DNA of 56,624 bases from a virus: the IMG/VR virus record IMGVR_UViG_3300034062_004863, positions 1 through 56,624 of that record. One strand, given 5' to 3'. Positions 17,861 through 27,098 of this stretch are shown in pieces; positions within the stretch are counted from its first letter, which is position 1, and every line of letters begins with the position of its first letter. A program made the translations under genes and the position numbers. The notes under the pieces were generated by a model. The model made no database searches. It saw only the letters and a program-made list of their open reading frames with translations, and was not told the origin of the DNA.

Positions 17861-18457
17861 ATGACAAACGAAAATGATTTAATTCAAAAACTTATGATTT
17901 CCAAACAAATCATGGAAAAACATAATCAAACCCCAAGAGGTGGTCTACCATCTATAGATACGTATGGTACACCTGAAGTAGCAACATACAATGCTCCTCC
18001 GGCAACTTATAACTTACCTCAAGATATGTTACAAGAAGCCTCTGTACCGGTACAAACAGTTAGCCAACCAATGACTCAAGATAGAGTTATGGCTTCAAAA
18101 TTACCGGATGAGATTAAACGATTAATGATTGAACACCCAATAGCTCAACCGGCAGGTATGGGTGGACCTACTCTATCCAATGATTTAATTGATAAGGCGG
18201 CAAGATTAATGAATGCAGATGCCAGAGGTAATCAAGTAAGCCAACCAAAACAAAGAGTTCAAGAACAATCTCAACCTCAATCTAACTTTAATAACAAACA
18301 ATTAAGAGATATGTTAAAAGAAGTTGTAGAAGAAGTATTACTAGAAAATGGGATTTTAGCTGAATCAACACAAAAATCAAATAACGAACTATTTTCTTTT
18401 AAAGTAGGAAAGCATATATTTGAGGGTAAGGTTACTAAGATTAAAAAAATATCTTAA
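17861..18457 (+). CDS. Phage protein of unknown function, possible virion component
   Basis: A 198-residue protein with a Pro/Gln-rich, low-complexity first half. Its second half has an amphipathic helix (KQLRDMLKEVVEEVLLENG) and a short beta C-terminus (FSFKVGKHIFEGKVTKIKK). This helix-plus-beta tail recurs, in my experience, in structural or core proteins of large marine phages. It is last in the five-gene run, before the terminator at 18479. Confidence 0.55.
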   Translation: MTNENDLIQKLMISKQIMEKHNQTPRGGLPSIDTYGTPEVATYNAPPATYNLPQDMLQEASVPVQTVSQPMTQDRVMASKLPDEIKRLMIEHPIAQPAGMGGPTLSNDLIDKAARLMNADARGNQVSQPKQRVQEQSQPQSNFNNKQLRDMLKEVVEEVLLENGILAESTQKSNNELFSFKVGKHIFEGKVTKIKKIS

Positions 18458-18478
18458 ACTTTATTTACTCTAAAAACT

Positions 18479-18508
18479 AAACCCTCAAGGAAACTTGGGG
18501 GTTTTTTA
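18479..18508 (+). terminator. Rho-independent terminator
   Basis: AAACCCTCAAG / CTTGGGGGTTT stem with a GAAA loop followed by TTTTTT, 22 nt after the stop at 18457. It separates the five-gene run from the glycosyltransferase cassette. Confidence 0.85.
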
Positions 18509-18568
18509 TTTCTTAATAGTTGATATTATAATACTCTTTAATTATACTTTCTGTGATAATATTAAACT

Positions 18569-19789
18569 ATGAAAGAAAAAATTAATGTTTTAGTTCTCCC
18601 ATCAGACAAAACCGGTGTTGGGAAATTCAGGTCTATTGACCCTCACGTATTTTTACAAAATCTATATCCTGACGATTTTCACGTTGAGATTGATTATGAA
18701 CCAAAAATAAACGATATCAAATATTGGGATAAATACCAAATTATCCACGTACACCGAAACATCGGCAGTCATTACGACCAAACACCATCAATCATTAAGT
18801 ATTTAAAGTCGATTGGTAAAGTTGTTATTATTGATATTGATGATTATTGGTTACCTACTGTTGACCACCCAATCCACAGTATTATTGTACAAAACAAAAT
18901 TCACGAAAAAATTGTAGCAAATTTAAAAGAAGCTGATTGGGTAACAACAACAACGGATATATTTGCAAATGAAATTCGTAAACTAAATAAGAATGTGTTG
19001 GTGTTACCAAATGCAATCGACCCTAAAGAACCTCAATTTAATCAAGTGACACCACCATCAGATAAAATTAGAATTGGTTGGTTAGGAGGTTCATCTCACT
19101 TACACGATTTAGGTTTATTAGACGCGTTTGTTCAAAAGAATCAAGACATCAACGATAAATTACAATATGTAATTTGTGGGTTCGATACAAGAGGTTCTGT
19201 AACTGAAATTAATCCAACAACCGGAGAACAAAAGAAAAGAGATATTTTACCTCACGAAACAGTGTGGGTTAATTATGAGGGAATTTTCACAAATAATTAT
19301 AAAACGTTAGACGAAAATTATGTTAAATTTTTAAAGGAATTTAAAGACGAAAACTATATTTCAGATAAAGAATTACCTTACGTTAGAGTTTGGACAAAAC
19401 CTGTTAACTCTTACGCCATGAATTATTCAAAATTTGATATATCTTTAGCACCAATTAAAAACCACATTTTTAATAGAATGAAATCTCAATTAAAAGTAAT
19501 TGAAGCAGGATTTTATAAAAAAGCATTAATTGCTTCAGAGATTGGACCATACACCATAGATTTGGTTCATTGTTTAAAAAATGGTGAGTTTAACGATAAT
19601 GGTAATGCAATTTTAATACCTGAATCAAGAAACCATAGTGATTGGTCAAAATCAATTAAAAAATTAGTTCAAAACCCTGAAATGATAACCGAATTAGGTG
19701 AGAGATTATATAACACCGTAAAAGACAAATATGACCTTAATAAGGTTACAGTTACAAGAGCGGAATTTTATAAAAGTTTAATTAAATAA
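18569..19789 (+). CDS. Glycosyltransferase, GT-B fold (GT4-like)
   Basis: A 406-residue protein with a GT-B layout. The N-terminal Rossmann domain carries KTGVGKFRSIDPHVFLQ and VVIIDIDDYWLP. The C-terminal domain carries the nucleotide-sugar-binding part IRIGWLGGSSHLHDL, then FDISLAPIKNHIFNRMKSQLKVIEAG, where GT4 enzymes usually have E-x7-E. The enzyme would transfer a sugar from an NDP-donor in the cytoplasm. It opens the glycan cassette after a 60-bp gap. The upstream TTG-N20-TATACTTT is only a weak promoter match. Confidence 0.8.
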   Translation: MKEKINVLVLPSDKTGVGKFRSIDPHVFLQNLYPDDFHVEIDYEPKINDIKYWDKYQIIHVHRNIGSHYDQTPSIIKYLKSIGKVVIIDIDDYWLPTVDHPIHSIIVQNKIHEKIVANLKEADWVTTTTDIFANEIRKLNKNVLVLPNAIDPKEPQFNQVTPPSDKIRIGWLGGSSHLHDLGLLDAFVQKNQDINDKLQYVICGFDTRGSVTEINPTTGEQKKRDILPHETVWVNYEGIFTNNYKTLDENYVKFLKEFKDENYISDKELPYVRVWTKPVNSYAMNYSKFDISLAPIKNHIFNRMKSQLKVIEAGFYKKALIASEIGPYTIDLVHCLKNGEFNDNGNAILIPESRNHSDWSKSIKKLVQNPEMITELGERLYNTVKDKYDLNKVTVTRAEFYKSLIK

Positions 19790-19791
19790 AA

Positions 19792-20247
19792 ATGAATACA
19801 AAAAAAACAATCGGTTTTACCGCAGGTAATTTTGACTTACTTCATCCGGGATATATCTATACATTTGAAGAAGCTAAACGTCATTGTGATTATTTTATGG
19901 TTTTTTTACAAAGAGACCCATCTGAAACTAGATTCACAAAATATAAACCTGTCGTTCCTTTATATGAACGATATAAAACATTAATGTCAATTAAATATGT
20001 TGATGAAGTGGTCACATATCAAACTGAAGAAGATTTGATTCAATTAATGGAATTTTACAAACCTGACGTTAGAATTTTAGGCGATGATTATATTGGAAAA
20101 AGATTTACCGGAGACCATTTACCTATTAAAGTAATTTATACAACAAGGTCTCACAATTGGTCAACAACTAAAATTAAAGATTTAATTACAAGACAAACAA
20201 TCATACAAAATCCGGATATTATTAAAAATTTAGAATCAAATGATTAA
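19792..20247 (+). CDS. Cytidylyltransferase-like nucleotidyltransferase
   Basis: A 151-residue single-domain enzyme of the TagD/RfaE-type nucleotidyltransferase family, which activates sugar or glycerol phosphates as CDP or ADP conjugates. It shows the start motif GFTAGNFDLLHPGY (H18-Y21) and the end motif WSTTKIKDLI, matching the family's ISTTxI. Length fits TagD-like enzymes. The family HxGH reads HPGY here, replacing the second His by Tyr. It lies 2 bp after the glycosyltransferase and overlaps the exonuclease by 8 bp. It probably supplies an activated precursor to the cassette. Confidence 0.75.
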   Translation: MNTKKTIGFTAGNFDLLHPGYIYTFEEAKRHCDYFMVFLQRDPSETRFTKYKPVVPLYERYKTLMSIKYVDEVVTYQTEEDLIQLMEFYKPDVRILGDDYIGKRFTGDHLPIKVIYTTRSHNWSTTKIKDLITRQTIIQNPDIIKNLESND

Positions 20248-20950
20248 AACACCATTAACTAAAATATTATTTTTAGATATTGAAACAGTTGGAATTGAAA
20301 AAGATTACGACACTTGTTTAGAAAAAAGACCTGAATTGGCAAAACAATTTGACAAATATTATGATTGGTTTTTAAAACGTTTCCCTGAAGACAAGGAAAT
20401 TGAATCAGACCAAAAGAATAAAGTATTTTCAACAAGAACCGCATTAGTTCCTGAATTTGCAAAAATTGTTTGTATGAGTGTCGCCTTTGTAATGGAAAAT
20501 GGCGAGATTAAAAAACAAACGTTTTCAGGGGATGACGAAAAAGTGTTACTAAAAGAATGTCAAAATTTATTAGAACGTTGTGGAAAATTAGATTTTTTCC
20601 TATGTGGTCATAATTTAAAAAACTTTGATATTCCAATGACCGCCAAAAGAATGATAATCAATGGATTATTACCCCCATCGATTCTACCATCTTATGATAC
20701 AAAACCGTGGGAAATAAAAGCAATTGATACCAGAGAAATTTGGCAATACGGAGCATACACCGCAATTGGTTCATTAGATTTAATGTGTACATCAATGGAA
20801 GTTCCTTCACCAAAAGAAGGTGATGTTACCGGAGATAAAGTACACGACGCATATTGGAATAAAAATATGTTAGAAGAGATATCAGCATACTGTGAACGTG
20901 ATGTACTAGTATTGATTGATTTAATAAAAAAATTAAAAAATTTAGAATAA
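20240..20950 (+). CDS. DEDDy-type 3'-5' exonuclease
   Basis: A 236-residue protein with the DnaQ/PolB-exonuclease motifs: D13-I-E15 (FLDIETVG), GHNLKNFDIP for motif II and YCERDV for motif III (YxxxD, hence DEDDy). Two Mg2+ ions would be bound by these acids. It has no polymerase domain, so it is a stand-alone nuclease in DNA repair, recombination or host DNA breakdown. It overlaps both neighbours (8 bp upstream; TAATG downstream). Confidence 0.85.
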   Translation: MIKTPLTKILFLDIETVGIEKDYDTCLEKRPELAKQFDKYYDWFLKRFPEDKEIESDQKNKVFSTRTALVPEFAKIVCMSVAFVMENGEIKKQTFSGDDEKVLLKECQNLLERCGKLDFFLCGHNLKNFDIPMTAKRMIINGLLPPSILPSYDTKPWEIKAIDTREIWQYGAYTAIGSLDLMCTSMEVPSPKEGDVTGDKVHDAYWNKNMLEEISAYCERDVLVLIDLIKKLKNLE

Positions 20951-21546
20951 TGTTAAACGAAGATTTAGATTTCTTAAAAAACAAAGCCGAGGAATTAAAA
21001 AAATTGGCAAATATTGATTTAGATGATTTAAGTTATGAGGACATAATGAGTGAGTTTGGTTTGGATTTAAAGCAACTTGAAGACGATATGATGAATTCAA
21101 GAACTAGGCTTCCATTAGGGTTTGTAAAACTTCATCCTGACGCAGTAACACCAAAATATAATTATGATAGTGATTCAGGGTTTGACCTACACTCTATTGA
21201 AGAGGTTACAATTGAACCTTTTGGTAGAGCATTAGTCCCAAGTGGATTATCATTTGATATTAAAGACGGATATGAACTTCAAGTAAGAACTAAAAGTGGA
21301 TTAGCAATCAATCAAGGACTTATGGTTTTAAACTCACCGGGGACTGTTGATAATGGTTATACAGGTGAAGTTAAAGGTATTATATTTAACACCAACCATC
21401 ACCCCGTAACTATCCATAAAGGAATGAAATTTGGCCAAGCGGTATTATGTCCCGTTGTAAATGGGGGTTGGGTTCATTTGGACCAAAGAAAAGAAGTAAT
21501 TGATAAAGAAAGAGGTAATAACGGATTTGGGTCAACAGGAATTTAA
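20950..21546 (+). CDS. dut: dUTP diphosphatase (dUTPase)
   Basis: A 198-residue trimeric-type dUTPase converting dUTP to dUMP and pyrophosphate. All five motifs are visible: DSGFDLHS (I), RTKSGLA (II), GTVDNGYTGEVK with the catalytic Asp and Tyr (III), FGQAVLCPV (IV) and RGNNGFGSTG (V, P-loop-like). An acidic helical N-terminal extension of about 55 residues is unusual and could mediate partner binding. It keeps uracil out of phage DNA and feeds dTTP synthesis. Confidence 0.92.
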   Translation: MLNEDLDFLKNKAEELKKLANIDLDDLSYEDIMSEFGLDLKQLEDDMMNSRTRLPLGFVKLHPDAVTPKYNYDSDSGFDLHSIEEVTIEPFGRALVPSGLSFDIKDGYELQVRTKSGLAINQGLMVLNSPGTVDNGYTGEVKGIIFNTNHHPVTIHKGMKFGQAVLCPVVNGGWVHLDQRKEVIDKERGNNGFGSTGI

Positions 21547-21547
21547 A

Positions 21548-22270
21548 ATGGAAATAAATAATGTAAATGTAGGTATTTGTTTAATAATTAAAAACGAAAC
21601 CCAATATTTGGATGAATGGTTAGAACATTATCGTAAATTAGGTGTTGATAAATTTTTTATTTATGATAACAATTCTTCAACACCAATTAAAATTGACGAT
21701 AATGATGTTGAAGTTATTTTATGGGATAATGAGTTATTTGGTTCTCAAAATAACGCATATTTAGATTGTTGTCAAAAAAATCTATCATTTGATTTTATAG
21801 GATTTTTTGATACTGATGAGTTTTATTTTTCAAAAAGTATGAACATTAAGTCAGACATTAATCATTTTAAATCTTTATATGGTGATTTTGATGGATTTGC
21901 AATCTATTGGAGATTATATGGTAAACAATCTCCTTATTTCACAGAAAGACAATCTATTGAAATGTATACCCAATATTATGAAGATGGTCATATAAAAAGT
22001 TTATTAACCCCTAAAAAAGTTGTAAGTTTTGGTCAACCCCATTTTGCTAGTTTACTTAACGGTAAATATATTGATGAATTAGGTAGAATTGTTTTTTCCC
22101 CAATAGGAGAACATACTAGTGATTATGTGTGGATAAAACATATTTGGGCTAGAAGTGAAGAAGAATTCAAAGAAAAATTAATAAGAGGTGATGTTAATTG
22201 GAGAAAACAAATAAACACAGATTTTAACGAATTTTACAATTATAATGATAGATGTGTTTTAAATGACTAA
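21548..22270 (+). CDS. GT92-like / GT2 glycosyltransferase
   Basis: A 240-residue GT-A enzyme. It opens with VGICLIIKNETQYLDEWLEH and FFIYDNNSSTP, typical of GT92 (DUF23-like) transferases, and has DXD-like FFDTDEFYF for metal and nucleotide sugar. I choose ATG 21548 because the longer frame lies inside dUTPase; this start is 1 bp after the dut stop. The donor and acceptor cannot be inferred. Confidence 0.75.
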   Translation: MEINNVNVGICLIIKNETQYLDEWLEHYRKLGVDKFFIYDNNSSTPIKIDDNDVEVILWDNELFGSQNNAYLDCCQKNLSFDFIGFFDTDEFYFSKSMNIKSDINHFKSLYGDFDGFAIYWRLYGKQSPYFTERQSIEMYTQYYEDGHIKSLLTPKKVVSFGQPHFASLLNGKYIDELGRIVFSPIGEHTSDYVWIKHIWARSEEEFKEKLIRGDVNWRKQINTDFNEFYNYNDRCVLND

Positions 22271-22282
22271 CAGATAAAATTT

Positions 22283-23791
22283 ATGATAACAATAATATAT
22301 TCAACACATAAAGATGAACAATTTAATAACAAATTTAAACAACATTTGTTACAAACTGTTGGTCTAAAAGATGTTCAAATTTTGGAATATAAAAACAATA
22401 ATGAATTTAGTTTGAGTGAGATTTATAATAAAGGTATATCTCATTCAAATTTTGATATTGTGGTTTGTTGCCATAATGATATAAAATTAGAAAATGGGTG
22501 GGGTAAAAAACTTTTAAAAGATTACTCTGATAATCCTGAATATAGTATTATTGGAAAAGCAGGTACATCATATTTTCCTGAATCAGGGGTGTTTTGGGAA
22601 AAAATGCAACAAACTATGGTGGGACAAGTTTACCATCAACCTGATAAAGATAAGTGGTTAAGTAAATATTCCCCAAAATTACCAATAATTGTTCCCGTAG
22701 TTTCAATAGACGGTTTATTTTTATCATTTAATAAGACAAAAATAAAACATACGTTTGATGAAAGTATTGGTAGATTTCACTTTTATGACCATTTATTTTG
22801 TTTACCAAATTATTTAGACGGAGTTAAGATTGGTGTCACATCATCTTTTGAAATTATTCATCAATCAATCGGAAGACCAAATCAGGAGTTTTACGAAACC
22901 AAAGAAAAATTTGTGGAGAAATGGAAACACGTTTTACCATTAGATTTAAAACCTGAAAAAATTTACATTCCGGAAATAAAAGAAAAACCAATTAAAAATA
23001 TTGGTAAAGTAGCCGTTATCATCCCAACCAAAGGAAATATTGAAATGTTGAAAGAATGTGTTGATTCATTTTACATTCATTGTAACTCTGAATTATTTGA
23101 CATTTTCATTGCTGATACCGGTTCAACAGATGACGAAAAAGAAACATTAAAAAGTAATATAAAAGATTATAATAACATAAAATTAATTGAATATGATTAT
23201 TATAATTTTGCAAAAATTAATAATGATGTTGTTAAAAATCACGTAACTGATGAATACGAATTTTTATTATTCTGTAATAATGATATTAAATTATTGAATA
23301 ATGTAATTTATGGAATGTTAAACATTTTTAAAACAACACCTAAAGTTGGTACGATTGGATGTAGATTACATTTTGAAGACAATACCATCCAACATGACGG
23401 TGTCATTTGTTTATTTGATAGTAAACAAAATTTATTAATATCTCATCACGGATTAAATAGTTATTACAATTTTTCAAATAATAACAGAAAAATATTAGGT
23501 TCTACGGCAGCATTACTTATCATTAAAAAAGAGGTATTTATTAAATGTGGTTATTTTAATGAAAATTACACCACTTGTTTTGAAGATGTTGAATTGAATT
23601 TAAAGTGTTTAATGTTGGGTTTAGATAACTATTGTAATAGTAATTTAGTTTCTTATCATTATGAAAGTCAAACAAGAAATAACGATGATGAAAAATCTAA
23701 AAAACAATTTAATGATTATAACAATATATTAAAACCATTTGTTATTAACAATTATGATAAGTTAAAAACTCATATACAAATAATAAAATAA
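22283..23791 (+). CDS. Two-domain GT2 glycosyltransferase
   Basis: A 502-residue protein with two GT-A modules. Residues about 1-220 start MITIIYSTHKDEQFN with CHNDIKLENGW as the DXD region. Residues about 240-500 start VAVIIPTKGNIEMLKECVDS with DTGSTDDE, CNNDIKLL as the metal site and CFEDVELNLKCLMLG as the catalytic ED region. Two modules suggest two successive or alternating sugar transfers, as in polymerising transferases. Leader A-rich, no Shine-Dalgarno. Confidence 0.8.
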   Translation: MITIIYSTHKDEQFNNKFKQHLLQTVGLKDVQILEYKNNNEFSLSEIYNKGISHSNFDIVVCCHNDIKLENGWGKKLLKDYSDNPEYSIIGKAGTSYFPESGVFWEKMQQTMVGQVYHQPDKDKWLSKYSPKLPIIVPVVSIDGLFLSFNKTKIKHTFDESIGRFHFYDHLFCLPNYLDGVKIGVTSSFEIIHQSIGRPNQEFYETKEKFVEKWKHVLPLDLKPEKIYIPEIKEKPIKNIGKVAVIIPTKGNIEMLKECVDSFYIHCNSELFDIFIADTGSTDDEKETLKSNIKDYNNIKLIEYDYYNFAKINNDVVKNHVTDEYEFLLFCNNDIKLLNNVIYGMLNIFKTTPKVGTIGCRLHFEDNTIQHDGVICLFDSKQNLLISHHGLNSYYNFSNNNRKILGSTAALLIIKKEVFIKCGYFNENYTTCFEDVELNLKCLMLGLDNYCNSNLVSYHYESQTRNNDDEKSKKQFNDYNNILKPFVINNYDKLKTHIQIIK

Positions 23792-23812
23792 ACAAAAAAA
23801 AAATAATTAAAA

Positions 23813-24961
23813 ATGAAAAGAGAAACAATACAACTGTTCAAAGTTTTTATGTCTGAAAACGCAGCACCTGAAGTTGCCAAAGTATTAAACAGTGGATATA
23901 TTGGTCAAGGTGAAAAGGTTGAACAATTTGAATCTAAATTACAAGATTTCTTTATGAAAGATTACATTGTAACATTAAACTCCGGTACTAGCGGACTTCA
24001 TTTAGCTTTAGATTTATTAAAAAAATCTTCAGGTAAATGGCCAGGATTAGAAGATGGTGATGAGGTATTAGCAACATCATTAACGTGTACAGCGTCAAAT
24101 TTTCCAATTTTAGCAAACAATTTAAATATTAAATGGGTAGATGTTGACCCAACAACATTAAATATGGATTTAGATGACTTGTCAAGAAAAATAAGTCCAA
24201 AAACCAAAGCCATTATGTTAGTACACTGGGGTGGTTATCCAAATGATTTAGATAGAATTAAAGAAATTCAAAATAAATGTTTTGAGTTATATGGGTTTAA
24301 ACCGGCGGTTATTGAAGATGGTGCTCACTCATTTGGTTCTAAATATAAAGGCAAATATATTGGTAACCATGGTAATATGACTATGTATAGTTTACAAGCT
24401 ATTAAACATATCACATCCATTGATGGTGGTTTATTATTATTACCTCACCAAGAATTATATGATAGAGCGAAATTATTAAGATGGTACGGTATCGACAGAA
24501 ATTCAAACAGAAAAGATTTTAGATGTGAGGCGGATATTCAAGAGTGGGGTTTTAAATTTCATATGAATGATGTTTGTGCAACAGTTGGTATGGAAAATTT
24601 AAAACACGCAGAGGAAATTGTTGGTAGACATCAATCTAACGCAAAATTTTATGATGAAAATCTACAAAATATTCCGGGATTAACAACATTAACTAGACAT
24701 GAGGGTCATGAATCAGCATTTTGGATTTATAGTATGTTAGTTGAAAATAGAGACGGTTTTTATAAACACATGAAAGATTGTGGTATTGTAGTTTCTCAAG
24801 TTCACGAAAGAAATGATAAACACACTTGTGTTTCTGATTATAAATCATCATTACCTACTTTAGATAGAATTATTGGGAAAGTTGTTTCAATACCTGTTGG
24901 ATGGTGGGTTACAGATGAAGATAGACAATACATTGTTGATTGTATTAAAAAAGGTTGGTAA
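23813..24961 (+). CDS. DegT/DnrJ/EryC1-type sugar aminotransferase
   Basis: A 382-residue PLP enzyme, full length for the family. It shows NSGTSGLHLAL (phosphate grip), VIEDGAHSFG with PLP-ring Asp169, and MYSLQAIKHITSIDGG with Schiff-base Lys198. The family converts a 3- or 4-keto NDP-sugar into an amino sugar using Glu or Gln. With the N-acetyltransferase and methyltransferase genes nearby it points to synthesis of an N-acetylated, perhaps methylated, amino sugar. No dehydratase was found in the window, so a host enzyme or a gene elsewhere would supply the keto sugar. Confidence 0.88.
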   Translation: MKRETIQLFKVFMSENAAPEVAKVLNSGYIGQGEKVEQFESKLQDFFMKDYIVTLNSGTSGLHLALDLLKKSSGKWPGLEDGDEVLATSLTCTASNFPILANNLNIKWVDVDPTTLNMDLDDLSRKISPKTKAIMLVHWGGYPNDLDRIKEIQNKCFELYGFKPAVIEDGAHSFGSKYKGKYIGNHGNMTMYSLQAIKHITSIDGGLLLLPHQELYDRAKLLRWYGIDRNSNRKDFRCEADIQEWGFKFHMNDVCATVGMENLKHAEEIVGRHQSNAKFYDENLQNIPGLTTLTRHEGHESAFWIYSMLVENRDGFYKHMKDCGIVVSQVHERNDKHTCVSDYKSSLPTLDRIIGKVVSIPVGWWVTDEDRQYIVDCIKKGW

Positions 24962-24962
24962 T

Positions 24963-25910
24963 ATGATTAATTCAGAACAAAGAAATCTTTTGAATGAAAT
25001 GATTTTGGATTTAAATAACTCCAAAATTTCAGAATATAAACCTAGTAGTGTGTGTTGGGAAAGTTTATCAAACCAATTTGAGATATTTTTCAATGAAATT
25101 GGTATTAATAATGTTCAAAACCAAATAAGGTATAATAATTTATTTTCTTTTATACATGATATTCCAGGATTGTCATTTCAGTCTGCTGTATGGAGTTACT
25201 ATAGTTATTTGAAATTAAAAGATAAGTACAATATATTAACTCTAACAACCGCTTTACCATCAGGTAATTCTAATTTAGATTATAACCCATCTGAAAAAAT
25301 AGATGGTAGACCTAAAGATAGAGAAAATAAATTAATTAATTGGGATTATTTAATTTCTTTAGATACGATTATGACTATCTTGGAATGTAATCCTGATTTA
25401 TTAAACAAACCTGTAACTATTTGTGAAGTAGGTGCTGGATGGGGTCGAGTAGGTTATTATTTAACACAAATTAATAATAAAATATCTTATAACATATTTG
25501 ATATCCCGCACACTTTATTAATATCGTCTGATTATTTGTATAATAATGTTAAACACATTAAAGTATTTAAGTATTTAGAAACTAAACAAAATAATTTTAC
25601 AACCAAAAAATTACTGTTAAAAAATCCGGGTATAAATTTTTATACACCAAATAAGTTAGAAGATTTTGAAGATAAGTGTTTTGATTTATTTATTAACATA
25701 GCGTCATTTCAAGAAATGAATATTGAACAAGTGACAAATTATTATAAAAAAATTAATCAGTTGTCAGATAATTTTTATAATCAACAAAGATATAAAGATT
25801 TAGATATGGAATATAATAAATATCCATTGTACGATAACTGGAAAAAGGTGTTTGATAAAGACATAAACTTTCACCCATTATGGTTTGAGCAATATTTTAA
25901 AATAAGTTAA
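24963..25910 (+). CDS. Putative sugar O-methyltransferase
   Basis: A 315-residue protein with SAM motif I CEVGAGWGRVGYYL near residue 153 and a downstream FDIP acidic loop. Layout and the C-terminal YPLYDNWKKVFDKDINFHPLWFEQYF resemble the putative sugar O-methyltransferase family of glycan clusters. Start 24963 is 1 bp after the aminotransferase stop; the longer frame lies inside that gene. It would methylate a sugar hydroxyl, possibly as a cap. Confidence 0.7.
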   Translation: MINSEQRNLLNEMILDLNNSKISEYKPSSVCWESLSNQFEIFFNEIGINNVQNQIRYNNLFSFIHDIPGLSFQSAVWSYYSYLKLKDKYNILTLTTALPSGNSNLDYNPSEKIDGRPKDRENKLINWDYLISLDTIMTILECNPDLLNKPVTICEVGAGWGRVGYYLTQINNKISYNIFDIPHTLLISSDYLYNNVKHIKVFKYLETKQNNFTTKKLLLKNPGINFYTPNKLEDFEDKCFDLFINIASFQEMNIEQVTNYYKKINQLSDNFYNQQRYKDLDMEYNKYPLYDNWKKVFDKDINFHPLWFEQYFKIS

Positions 25911-25914
25911 AAAA

Positions 25915-26616
25915 ATGTTTGATTACATTGTTTGTTTTTATTTTGGAGAAAGAAGAGTTAGAACAACCAATTCATTATTATTATCTGATAGATATTTTTT
26001 TGTTAAAAAACATTTAGATTTTATAAAAAATAATGAAACAGTTTTAAACGACATTAATAACGTAATTTTAGTTATTAATAATTCAAATGATGACGATTTA
26101 AAATCCGTTACAAATATTAAAAATGAATATCCCTTCTCAGATAAAATTATTATCATAGGAAGGGATAATTCAAATTATTCTTATGGTGGGTGGAATGAAT
26201 CATTAATTCATCAAATAAATTTAAATACCCCATCGTTACACGCATTTCTTTGTGAAGATGATTACATACCTTGTAATGATAATTTTCATAAAAAATTTAT
26301 AGAATTTTTTAATTCCGATGTTATATATGTTTGTCAATTATTTATGAATAATCATGCGGCAATTTCAAATGGTTTCATAACTTATAACATAATAAAAGAT
26401 TATTATAATAATACCAAAGAATTATTTGTGCTCACTAATAGTTATGATTATAGAAGTGCCGAAATTAACCAAGTTAACTTTTTAAATAATTTTAAAAATT
26501 TAAAGTGTGTTGACATCAGTGAAAAATATTGTTCAAAATTTTTAGATTTCAATAATAGTATTGTTGTTTATGGGAATAAAACCGGTGAAGAATTAATAAA
26601 ACCAATTTTAGAATAA
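25915..26616 (+). CDS. GT-A-like putative glycosyltransferase
   Basis: A 233-residue protein with GT-A features: beta-strand VILVINNSNDDD, RDNSNYSYGGWNESL and the DXD-like ALCEDDYIPC-type site (FLCEDDYIP). It lacks the canonical family 2 opening and is divergent. It couples to the following acetyltransferase by TAATG overlap. Assignment comes from fold-like motifs and neighbours. Confidence 0.55.
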   Translation: MFDYIVCFYFGERRVRTTNSLLLSDRYFFVKKHLDFIKNNETVLNDINNVILVINNSNDDDLKSVTNIKNEYPFSDKIIIIGRDNSNYSYGGWNESLIHQINLNTPSLHAFLCEDDYIPCNDNFHKKFIEFFNSDVIYVCQLFMNNHAAISNGFITYNIIKDYYNNTKELFVLTNSYDYRSAEINQVNFLNNFKNLKCVDISEKYCSKFLDFNNSIVVYGNKTGEELIKPILE

Positions 26617-27098
26617 TGATAAAATTTAAAAAATTAGAAGAAGACGACTTACAATTCTTAAACGATGTAAGAAACGAATATTGCGAAGAATTTTTACATG
26701 ATAGTAGACAATTCACATTAGAAGAAACCAAACAATGGTTCCATAAATATAATCCGGACTTTTACATTATTACGTTAGACGATGAAAGAATTGGGTATTT
26801 TAGACTATCCAACTATTCTGATGTGAATAAAAATATTTACATTGGTGCCGACATTTCACCAAAATTTAAAGGTAAAGGTTTGGGTAAATTATCTTATGAA
26901 AAATTTATACCTTTTTTGTTTGAAACCTATAATTTGAATAAAATAAGTTTAGAAGTATTGTCTAATAACATAATTGCTTTAAATTTATATAATAAACTTG
27001 GGTTTGTAACCGAAGGTGTTAAACGTCAAGAAGTTTATAAAAATAATCAATGGGTTGATTCCATTATTATGTCAATATTAAAAAATGAATATGAATAA
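26616..27098 (+). CDS. GNAT-family N-acetyltransferase (RimJ/PseH type)
   Basis: A 160-residue protein with the GNAT core: acetyl-CoA pyrophosphate loop PKFKGKGLGKLSYEKF (R/Q-x-x-G-x-G/A variant) and NKISLEVLSNNIIALNLYNKLGFVTEG. The RimJ/RimL-like subgroup includes sugar N-acetyltransferases such as PseH and WecD. Beside the aminotransferase, acetylation of an amino sugar is the likely role. It overlaps the next start by 8 bp. Confidence 0.82.
   Translation: MIKFKKLEEDDLQFLNDVRNEYCEEFLHDSRQFTLEETKQWFHKYNPDFYIITLDDERIGYFRLSNYSDVNKNIYIGADISPKFKGKGLGKLSYEKFIPFLFETYNLNKISLEVLSNNIIALNLYNKLGFVTEGVKRQEVYKNNQWVDSIIMSILKNEYE

Noticed and set aside
18520-18550. TTG-N20-TATACTTT as a Bacteroidota promoter for the sugar cassette
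   Set aside because: The -7 element has two mismatches to TAnnTTTG, so I do not list it as a feature.
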